Assembly: GCF_000208865.1 (NCBI RefSeq)
Contig: NC_018395.1
Location: 4,202,839 to 4,266,838 of the forward strand
Length of the DNA: 64,000 nt
Source of the DNA: Neospora caninum Liverpool
Lineage: Eukaryota; Apicomplexa; Conoidasida; Eucoccidiorida; Sarcocystidae
Direction: 5' to 3'
A program made the translations under genes and the position numbers. Under the pieces are notes generated by a model, which had not been told where the DNA came from, ran no database searches, and saw only the letters and a program-made list of their open reading frames with translations. How positions within the stretch are numbered: position 1 is the stretch's first letter; each line of letters begins with the position of its first letter. Shown piece by piece: positions 34,260-45,328 of this stretch.

Positions 34260-37200
34260 ATGACGACGACAGCGCCGCCAGGCGCTGCTTCTGAGGAGCC
34301 GCTTCTCGATCGCGAGGAACCAAGCAGCGTGTCCAAAGCAACGGAATCACCAGCAGAAAGTTCTCGGGAAGCTCAAAGAACGCCTGCGGCGGCGGATGGA
34401 GTCACGCCAGAAGCCGTAGCATGTGGCGAGAAGCCGGAAAGTTCCTCCTTCAGTGGCAGCTCTGCTGAGGTGACCCCTCCGTCTGCGACTGCTGGTGCGG
34501 CACGAGCACCGTTAGGGCAGCATGCGCCCTCCAACGCGAATTCTCATTCTTCGTCTCGCGAGGATCCTGGTGGCAGCGTCTCTGGATCCCCGGCGTCCTC
34601 AGACGACCCAGCAGCGGGTGGTGCACGGACAAAGAAGGGTATGAGTAGGGAACTGCTGAAGCTTCTTTCTGGCAGTGGAAATTCCTTTGATGAACTCTGC
34701 TTCGCTTTCAGTCACCGTTCGCGCCACGCATCCTCCGAATCGCCTCTCCTCAGTTCGGTGTCAGGCCGAGGTCGGCGTAGAGAAGAGAGCAGAACAGGGA
34801 CGAGCTGGCCGGAGACGAACAGCCGTGAACAGGGTTCTGTCTCTGACCCTTCGTCCTCAAGCGATCCGGTTTCCGCGGGATCTCGTGCTCCAGGTGGGCG
34901 TTCCGCTTCGACGTCGAAGAAACAGGAAGCGCGTGGTACGCGTGCGCCTGCAAAAACGGCTTCCACCTCTTCTGCGCACTCAAAGACGAAGACTGAGAAG
35001 CTTTCACCCTCTTCGCCGCGAGCTAGCAAGGGCGCCGCGCGCTCGGAAGGGGAAGCAAGTCCCACAGGCTGCGTGTGCGACGACGCGGAGACAGCGAAGG
35101 CCGTCGCGGCTGCGCTCGCAGCAGAGATGGAGACGTGCCGCGAGTTGTCAAGTCTGTTGAAGAATGGGAAAAAAGGCACTGACCAGGGCGTCGTCTCAGA
35201 GGAGATTCTTCTGGCGCTGTCCGGTCAGAAATCGCGACGGCCGACAAGGAGCTGTGCGGCTCCAGCGCAGCCCCAGGCGCAGGCGGCGCCAAAGGGACAG
35301 CGAAAGGGGAGGACTCACGTCTCCGCAGACGCTTGTGGCTCTGACTCGAACTCGATGCTTGCGCGCTCTTCCCGCGCCCTTGCCTCGCCTGCCTCACTTG
35401 CTTCGCCGCCTTCTCTCGTGTCGCCGAAACACGGCACGTCTCCGCGAGCTCGTCAGAAGACTGGATCGGCTGCGTCGGCGCGGCAGGCCCCGGAGACGAG
35501 CGCGGAGGCAGGCGGGAAGCGAGACGAGAAGGCAGGCGGGAAGCGAGACCGGAAGGCAGACGGGAAGCGAGACGAGAAGGCACAGACCGATTCGAGGAGT
35601 GTCCTGGAGGACACAGACGAGGCGACACAGGCTGCAATCGCCGCGCTGCTCGCCGAGGAAATTGGATCCTCGAAAGAGGCAGCAAAGCTTCTCGCGGGCG
35701 AGGGAAAGGTCCAGGCATACGAGCGGCTCGTAGTGTCTTTCGCGGGAGGAATTGGAAGTCGCCGGCGCACCACGCGGCAGCTGGCGACGCTGTCGGCATC
35801 GACCGAGTCCGCGAGTGGGAAGGAGACCAGAGACAACGTCCCTGGAGAGAAAAGAGGCAAGAAAGGCATCACGGCGAAGGGCGGCGACCGCGGCCAGGGT
35901 GAAGATGCACAGAAGTGTTGTGCAGCCCCTTCCGCGAGTGCGTGTGGTGAAGCCGGCGGCAGGACGGGAGACAGGGGACAGCACAAAGACGCGAGGGGTG
36001 TGGAGGGCGAGGCCGAAGCGGGGAGGAGGAAGCAGAGAGGCGAGTCGGACGGCGTCAGCCGCCAGAGGAAGGCTGTCGCCGCGTTGCCAGACTCGCCGTC
36101 GGAGCGCAGAGAGGAAGAGAAGGCAGGGAGCGATGGAATTGTGAAAGAGGATGCAGGGAGTAAACGAACGGCACTGCAGCGGGAGGCCGAGACATCGGAG
36201 GATGAAGCCCTGTGTCCCCAGATGGGACGAAGAATGAAGAGAGACATCGTGAAGGCCGGACGGGTGGAGGAGGACCGGAAGAAGAGAGCAGCGCAGGAAA
36301 GCGACGAGGAGGACAAGTGGAAGGTGAAGGAGGCGAAGGGCCAGGCAAAGACGGGAGAAAAGCGAGGCCAGCAGGCGAAGAGGCGACGGAAAGTGCAGGC
36401 GAGGGAGGAGGAAGAGGGAGGAAAGAATGAAGGGGAAGAAGGGAAGTCGGAGAGCGCGGGGCGACAGGAAAGACAGCGCGCCGAACCGGAACTGAAGAAG
36501 CGAGAACGGGACTTTGAAACGAATGAAGGTGACGAAGGCCCCCTGAGGGACGATGAAAAGAAGTTAACAGAGACAGAAGAGAGGCCGCAGCCGGTGCGCG
36601 CGACTAAAAGCGATGAAGGCGAAGACAAACTGTCCCCTGCGAAGAGAGCCAGGAAACAGATCAAGAGTTCTGAGGAGGAAGCGTCGACTACGGCCGAAGA
36701 GGAACAAGCAGTGAAGCAGGAAATGGAGACGAACGGGACACTGCTATTCGACAGTCCCAGGCCGGAGACAGCTGCTGCTGAAGACGGGCTTTTTTCGCGA
36801 AACAGTGAAGGCGACGGGGTCCCTCACGGCGAGGGAGAAGACGCAGCTGTCTCAGCAAGTCGACACTCCGAGACTGCGAGAGACGAACAGACGACACTCG
36901 AAGCAGAGTCGAGCGCGGGCTGCCGAACCCACGGCGAGTCGCGAGCGAGCGAGACCGGAAGGGCTACCAACGGAGGGGCTGAAGAAGCGCCAAGGACGGG
37001 GGAAGACCAGGCAGAGGAGAGAGAGGAGGTTGTTCAGAGCGCCGACGAGGGCGAAGAGACGAGCGACAGAAGGAGGCCCTCGCTGCCAACTTCAAGCGAC
37101 ATGGATGGACGGCGATGCAGGGGGAAACCCGGTCGAAACCCAGAGGGCACAGGAACAACGCTCGAGGAGTCTGACGGTCAAGCAGGAGCACGCGAAGGCC

Positions 37201-40200
37201 GCGTCACGTGCGGAGAAGCTCGGCCTCTCAAGATTCGAAAGAGAGTCATCAAAGCGAATGTAAGCTAACCTGGCCGTCCGAGGCGCTCTTCGATGCCTCT
37301 GGAACTGGAAAGGAAGCGACGTCGCCATCGTCGGAAAGTGTTTGGGTTTCCACGGGGAACATCTCAGTGCTTTGGTTCGTGCTTCGCGGCCTTTCGCGTT
37401 TTCCCATGCTTCTACGGTTTTGGTCTGCATTCACTTCGGGGGTTTCCTGGCCGCCTTTTTGCCGCGGGACTTTTTTACGAGCAACATTGCTGTCTTCACT
37501 TTACACATCCGCCCTTCGGCTTCTTTCTTCGCTCGTGAGATCGGCGCGCTCTCGCCCGTTCTTCCTAGGCCTTCCAGGAGCTTTCCCCGCGACTTTGTTC
37601 GACCGCAGTGCCTCCATTCACACAAGGCAGGGCCGTCAGACGGGTTTGCCTCCCCCCTGCTCGTCTCAACTGGTTTCTGTGTTCCTCCCGAGAGGTTGCT
37701 GTTTTCTCTTCCGTTTCGTCCTGTGCGGCGTTCCCCCCTTTCCCGGCGCTCTGTTCTTTTCGTTTTTGCGCGTCCGCGTTTCTGGGCCGGATTGCTCTTT
37801 TTCGGCCTCAAGCGCTTTCGTTCTGGCCGCGCTTCCGTTAGCTTCCAATCGCGTTCGCCTTGACTTTTTCTTTTCTCTCCTCTTGAGAGTCTTGCCACGG
37901 TATGCGCGGCGTCCGTTGCTGCTGTCTTTACAGGCCGCCGTCAACTTCACTTTGTGCGGAATCTGCGGCGCGTTCGGCGACGTTCTCTGTTGCGACTTCT
38001 GCCCTCGCGTATTCCACCCCGCGTGCCTGTTCAAGTACACCCCGCTGCGCGTCTTTGTGCCGGTCGAGCTGCGGGCCGCCGCCAACGCACTCTCGGCGTC
38101 CGCTGCGTCTTCGCCCTCGCCCGCGGCCTCCTCGCGGGCGACTCCGGCGCCAGACTGGGCGTCGCTGCCTCCGCCTCCGCCTCCTCTTCCGGGGTACCAG
38201 AGTCACTCCAGAGTGCGCGAAGATGAGCGCGGCCGGAAAGCGGGCGGCGAGAAGCAGCGACGCTCGCCAGCGGCAGGCAGAGACAGCGAGGAAGACTCGA
38301 GTATGCTCTGGATGTGCCCAGATTGCTACGGCGTGCCCTACTCAGCCAGTCGCCCTGTCGAGCATCCCGCGTGGCGGATCAAGTGCTTGGACTGGCGGCG
38401 AATCGCTGAGGACGAGAGCAGCCTCTTTCTCTCGTTTCCCAACCTCGACGCCGTGCAGCCGTACTTTGGAGACGAAGACGCGTGGAGAAGTTTCCGTGAC
38501 AGAAAGGGCCAGAAACTCCTCAAGCGGTCTGCGCAAATCGCCAAGACGGTCGTCGGCGCGGCGGGGAAGGGAGGCGGAGACCGGCAGATTCCCGCAAAGA
38601 CCGTTTTCTTGCGACTCGCGGACTTCCCGCTGACGCCTGCGCGCCATCTCCTGCATGCAATGGGCAAGAAAACTGCGCTGCAGGCCGTCGCCTTCCTCAA
38701 GAATCTGCTTCTCCGTGTCGCGAGCTCCAGCAAGGAAGAAGAGCAAATGAATTTTCTGGTAATCCAACAAGGGTTTAGGGTTTAGCGGGTGGGGGATGAC
38801 GTGGGTTTTTGCACGCGGGTTTTCAGAGACGCTGCGCACAAGCGTCCGGAACGGCCGCGGTAGAAATATACCCTGGGGTGTATATGCCGCGTGCGCTCTG
38901 AGGGCCTGTCGCCTTGGGCTCCGGTTCCTCCCAGTTTGCTGCAGGCTTTGCCGACCTCTCTGTCGGGCGTTTCTGCTCAGGAGTTTGGAGCCGAAGTCGC
39001 GTACCTTCTCACCAATTTGCTGGGGTACTTGGGCGCGTCGAGACACCTCGTGGACCCTATCGTCGACGCGGCCTCGTGCATCCTTCTGCTCTGGTCAAAG
39101 CGGCGACGGAAGCTCGGCAAAGAAGCCATCATGACGGATGAGGCTCTGATCTTCTCCACCCTCGAGGCCTGCTGGGCACAGCTGTAAGCGAATAACTAAC
39201 CAGCGGAGAAGGAACGAAACGAAAAACAGTTTCCGCCTCCTCTCACAGCCATCTCCAGGGGGGACAGGCGAGACTGGCAACTGCCGAGACCGTAGCACAG
39301 TCTAACAAACCGCGTACGAGCAGTCCGTGGGTGGCCAAGCATTCTCCGATGCATGCAGCGCGCGTGTTGTGAGGGAGGCTGTGAATGCAAAAGAGAAATC
39401 GCGACCAAAGGAGACACGAAGCTCGCCCACCTACGCAGTCAGTAGAGGAAGGCAGAGAGACTTGGAAATGGAACCCCGGGTATCGACGAATGAGACGGCT
39501 GCAAACACCGGAGCGACAGCCAGAAAGCATGGCGGCTTTTTTCTCTTTTGGGGGTGGCCGTTGGACCTCCTGAGCTGTAGCCAAGCGTTTCCCGTTTCCC
39601 ACGTTTTTCCCCGATAGATCCTTTACTTTTCACGAGTCGAGGTGACCTGTGCGCATGCATGCCGCCATGTGGACTGCGCGCCATGCGGACTGCGCGGCTT
39701 TCGCCAGGTTTTGGATTCAGAGTCTTCCGTGCCGTTTCCCCTCTCTGGCTGCAGCGTTCTCCACCGGTACAGCACGACCTCAGGCCTGCGAGCGGCGCCC
39801 GCGACGCCGAAGACGACGCTAAGCTGCAGCCTGGGCGAGCAAAAGCTGTATTACCGCGAGTGGAAGGAAGAGGTGGAGAGGTCGATTGCGGCGAGTCGCC
39901 TCGAGTTCCTCTACTTCGACTTCCGTGCTGGACAGCTGCTCTACTATGATCTCTCCACGTGCCCTAACTGTGACAGATCTGGAGGCGTCTCTGGGCGATA
40001 CGGTAAAGCCCCCACAAAAGCCCACGTTTGGTGGAGTGGAGACAACCAGAGAGAGGACCTCTGAAAGAAAAAAGGCAAAACACAAGGGAAAAATGCACCT
40101 ACTTCTCTACAGGTGTATCGGAAGGCGCATACAAAGGCCACCATATACATATATATCTATATGTGTATATCTCTATATTTATGCTGTATATTTGTGCTCT

Positions 40201-40211
40201 ATATTTATGTA

Positions 40212-40250
<39 letters not shown>

Positions 40251-40295
40251 ATATCTCTATATTTATGCTGTATATTTGTGCTCTATATTTATGTA

Positions 40296-40338
<43 letters not shown>

Positions 40339-40421
40339 ATATCTCTATATTTATGCTGTATATTTGTGCTCTATATTTATGTACGCATATATATATATAT
40401 ATATATGTATATATATGTATG

Positions 40422-40452
<31 letters not shown>

Positions 40453-43400
40453 ACAGATGTGGGTGCATGCAAGTTTGTGTATTTGTGTACGTTTGTAGGT
40501 GGGTGGGTGTGTCGCTTTTTGTCAGTCGCTTCGTGGATGAACACTGGAAGATCTTCTCCGTTTTCATACGCCGAACGTTTTGTGCGTTTCAGCGGTTCAT
40601 TCGAAGGCCTTGCGAGAAGTCGCATGCTCTTCGCCGCCGGCTTTGCTTGCTGTCCCCGTGCATTCTTTAGACCGGTCCTCGCTCTCTGGCTGCTGCCGCG
40701 CTTTTTTTGTACGTGAGGACAGCTTGTCGACGCTTTTCCCGCCGTCTCTCTCTTTCGACCTTTGTGGCTTCAGCGGTTTGCAGTCTCTGCAATTTCCATC
40801 TGCCGCCGGAGTGGGCCTGCGTCGACTTTGGGCGGCTCTTCGAGCAGCTCGTCTGGGGCAGCTTGATGCAGCGTGCAGGCATCAATCCGTGCGAGGTGAA
40901 GAAAGGCCGCAGTTGCTGGGGCGGCTCTTCGCCCGTCGAGCAAATTCTTCTCGAGATGAAGAGCAGTTTAAGGCCCTGGCGCAACCGCCTCGACCTGGGG
41001 ACGGAAGACTGGAAAAACCAAGTCTACATGGTGAGGCCTCTCGACGGGACGCCGCCCAAGCCACGCGCGTCTTCGGCTCTCGAAAAGAGAGGTTTAAATC
41101 TGTCTCTGTCCCTTCTTTCCATTACCTACTGCCCCTGAATAGGACTCGGCGTGCAGGCGTGTGTGCGTGCGCCGCAAACGCGCGTGAACGACAGCTACCC
41201 CTCGCCTCTCTCAACAGCTGTTTGGTTGGCCGTCAGAGAAGACACCCCCTCGTGCACTGCCTGCAAAGGGGAGACCTCTCGACAGGCTTCCGCCCCTCTG
41301 TGTAAGCGTCGCGCTGTCTCCTTTTTCGCTTCTCTTCAGGTGGCGCATGCACTGTTTGTCGTCAGCGGCTGGGGCCGATATCGCCTGGACTTGCGCGAAC
41401 GCTTCTGGTTGCCGGACACCCGGTTTCTGCGCTTCGCGCTCCACGAGGCCATGCTGATTGGAGATGTCGAACTGACAGGAGAAATCTTGCATGTGAGTGG
41501 CTGCACAGGAGGACTCGCGGCCTCGGACAACACAGGAGACTCTTGTCCTCGCGACGGTTAGACGCGTACACACTCGAGCGAAAGCGCCTCGGCCATGCAG
41601 CCTGATCTACCATCTCCACCGATCTGCGCAGGCTACTCTGCGGCCGATCGTGCAAAGATATACATACATTTGCGTGTGCAAATAGGCGTGCACACCCAAA
41701 CTCATGTTCATAATAAAGAAGGTCTATTTGTATGTATGTATGTATGTATGTATGTATGGATGTATGTATGTATGTATGTGGATGTGAATCCTGTAGAGTG
41801 TGAATTGACGCTTACGCACCTTGGCGCCTTGGGAAGTGCAGTTGAAACTGTGGGTCTCTCTTTTCTAACACTTTCTCTTTCGTTGCGCTGTCGCTCTCTT
41901 AACCTAACCTGTCACTCACCCCCTCTCTTTTGGGTTTCTTTTTGATGCAGTCGCTCCATCTTTTCGTGGTGTCCGAGTCGCCTCGCCGTTTGAATTCCGC
42001 CTCTTCGGCCGCTCTGAGCGGACCTGGAGACGGCGCAGCGGCGCGGCGGCCACCGCGAGTCCTGACTGAGGAGGAAGAGGAGGAACTGCAAGCGGAGCAG
42101 TTTGCGATTGACTTGGCCATTCAGCATGGCATTATTTATCTGCTGTACAGACAGTCAAAGTCGCACCGGGGATGCTGGACTACCAAACAAGATTCGTTCT
42201 ACAAGACGTTTCACACCTCCTTCTGTGCAGCCATAGGTGCGTCCTCTGAAGTCGCTGCGTGCCGACTGTGCGACTTGGAAAACCCAGTTTACTGTAAAGA
42301 ACTATGCTTTGTTTTCGCCGTAGTTCGGTACGGGGAACGGCCGGGGACGAAGGCGGGCTGTTCGCGTTCGTGGCTGGCCGCGAGCGGCTCTCGCCAACGC
42401 GTTTCCAGCGACGCCTTCAAGTTGAAGGGATGAACGGAAGCGGAGAGAGCGGAACACGCACAGCTCGCGAGCGTTCCGTTAGTGGGGGAACGATGTCGCA
42501 GATTGGCGAGTACCTTCTGCAGGTTGCTGATGTCCTTGCCGGTCGGCGCGCGGTTGTCGCGCAGTTTCACTGAAGTTGTATTCTATGAACAAACGCCTTC
42601 ACGGAGAGGTTGCCGTTTCTGCGCGCCGCGTTTGCCCCCGCCCTCATTCCTCGCCCTACTCTTCTTCCACTCTCGCCCCCCATTGTTTCTGTTCTCGCAA
42701 ACGCGTCGCGTGCTCACAGCCTCTCGGTTTTTGGAGCTGTGTCTCTGTTTCCACTCAGGTCTCATCCGCCCCCATCGCGGGTCTTCTCCAAAGTCCTCTT
42801 CGTGTTCCTCGCAAACTCCCGTCGCCTTGCCGTCCTCCGCCCAGACCGTCGATCGGACTCATAGCGAGTGGCAGAGACTCTTCTGCTCTTCCTGGCCGGC
42901 TGCCTCCGTGTCCCTCGCCTCGCCCACCGCGGTCGACTTCCTGGGGGCGTCGAGAGCCGCCATGCTTGGACCAGCAGTCTCCAGGGCGCGGCGGGCGGCC
43001 GACGACGCCTCCCCCGTCTTCCCTCTCTCTTGCGGGGCTCCACACTCTTTGCGGCCCAGAGGCAAGGACGACGTCGCCATTCGAATTGCCACAGTCAAGG
43101 TGAGGATTCAGACGTTAGCGAGGCGAGCGAGGCGGATACGACAGAGAGGAGCGCGGCAGTGGAATATCTCTTGCCTACTCAGGAGAGAAGAAAAAGACGA
43201 AATGTAGATAGGATTGGATGGCACCGCAGGATTCCTCAGGCTTCGTCCCCATGAGATTCGGTTGCAAGCGCAGTGGCTGCTGGTTTGTTCGACAGAGCTT
43301 GTTTCCGTGTCGTTTCACTCAGCTGGTCTGTGAACGATGTGTCGGCTTTGCTTCTTCCCACCGCTAGGCCTTTCGTCGTTCTCAGTGGCGTTCTTGTTTC

Positions 43401-45290
43401 GGTTGCCCACAGCGTGCAGGTTCGCCGTAGGCTGTCCCCGCTCCTTCGGCTTTTGTCGCATGCTGCCTCCGTGCCTCCGGCTGCTGCTTGCCTCTCAGGT
43501 GTTTGTGAGACGGCCGTTGCGGCGCATGTCCTCCTCTCTGTGGAGACGCCTGTGCGCGTCGTCGCTGGCTGCCTGTCGCAATAGCAAGAAATCGGTCAAG
43601 CTCTTTGGCGAGAAAGGCCTCCTTGGTCCCGACGTCTTCGGCAAGTCCGACGAGATCACCGTCGGGGTCTATTCCTTCCAGGGGATCTGGTAGGCCGGTT
43701 GGGAAACAGACGACGACCCTGAAGGAAACGAACAGGGGCGAGAGAAGGGAGAGATAGAGAGGTTGCAGAACACCAGGGAGCAACAAATGGTAACAGACAC
43801 GCGTAGGGGGAGCGAGACGAAGAGGGCAAAGAGAGACCAGAGAGACTCGCGCTCAGGAGAGACAGCTCCGACCCCAAGATCGGCCTGGCCGTCTCGTGCC
43901 TCAAAGTGATGTCTCTTCGACGGATGCTTTCGTTGCCTGCGCCTCTACCTTTTCGCCACTCGCGAGGAGCCCCGGCCCGGTGTATCTTGCCCTGTCGAGC
44001 TCGTTGACTGCTCCTCCATGCGTGAGTCTCCCGCGTCGTCGGCTTGTCGCGTCTGCGCAGGAATGTGCATCGGTCGCGCACCCTCTTTCTGTAGCGGAGC
44101 AGAAAAAATCTCACTCTCGATGCATTCCTTCGCTGCCCATCGTCCTTTTGTGTGTGTCATTTTCGCCGCGATCGGTCTCTCTTCTCGCCGCATGCGTTCG
44201 CGTTCTTTTTTGCGTCAACTCTCGAGCGCGCGGCCTTGTCTTCTCTGCCGAAGTTCCCCCCCAGCGAGCATGCGGTTTCTTTGGACCCCGAAGCGTTTCC
44301 GAAACGGACGTCGGTACGTGGTTTTCCAGTGCTGGGTTTGTTGCTCGCTTGATTGCCTTTTCGTTCCCGGGTTCCCCCTTTTCTCTGCCGGTTCTCAGCT
44401 GCGTCTCCCTCGACGACTTGTCGACGCTTCTTCTCTGCGAACCGGCGTTTTTGGAGCACCGCGTTCTCGCCTTCATTCGCACAGCCCTAGTCTTGCCAGT
44501 CGTTGACGCTCAGCAAGCTCGCCCGAATCGCCACGTCCCTCCGGAGTTCCATCGCTATTTCACAGCGTTTGAGAACCGAAATTGTCTGAACGGGGGCGAA
44601 GAGACCGCGCGCGCCTCCGTTTCAGCGTCCCCTGAGTCGCCGTCCTCGTCTGCGTGCGCAGCGGCCGACGAGAGACGAAAGGAGGACGACGATCTCTCGC
44701 CAGGCAGCAGTGGACGCTTGGGCAGCGACGGCCGCGGAGGGAGCAAGGCGAGGGGAACGAAGAAACTCTTTTCCCTCCTCGATCTGAAGGAACTACTGAC
44801 GGTAAGCGTTCTCGGCCGTGGAAAAAGGTGGCTAGGCACCGTTAGACAACGCTCCGACTCGCCCCTCAGAGTCGGTGCACAGCGGCACGCAGGGAATTAG
44901 AACTGGCTCCAAAAATACCGACGACACGCACACCCACAGTTATCTCCTCGGGCGTAGGCATGTAGACGTCACGCGTTGATGTCGGTACCCAAGTACCTTA
45001 TTGTTCATATAATTATGTATGTACGTATGTATGTATCTATGTAATGTATCTGTATGTATGTATGTATGTATGTATGTATGTATGTATATGTATGTATATG
45101 TATGTATGTATATGTATGTATGTAATGTATGTGTATGTATGTGTATGTATGTATCTATGTAATGTATGTATGTATGTATGTATGTATGTATGTATGTATG
45201 TATGTATGTATGTATGTATATGTATGTATGTATGTATATGTATGTATATGTATGTATATGTATGTATGTATATGTATGTATGTATGTATG

Positions 45291-45328
<38 letters not shown>

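Noticed and set aside
35453..36664. 403-codon minus-strand frame under PHD exon 1
   Set aside because: Ser/Phe/Pro-rich composition is the mirror of the Glu/Lys-rich sense strand. The sense frame is continuous for 1,000 codons and splices in phase to the PHD finger.
40113..40716. Several overlapping frames made of I, Y, M, C and V
   Set aside because: These are translations of (TA)n and minisatellite DNA lying in an intron of the PHD gene.
41912..42120. Short Ser-rich minus frames near 42.0 kb
   Set aside because: They lie antisense to PHD-gene exon 7 (41951-42236), which is phase-consistent on both sides.
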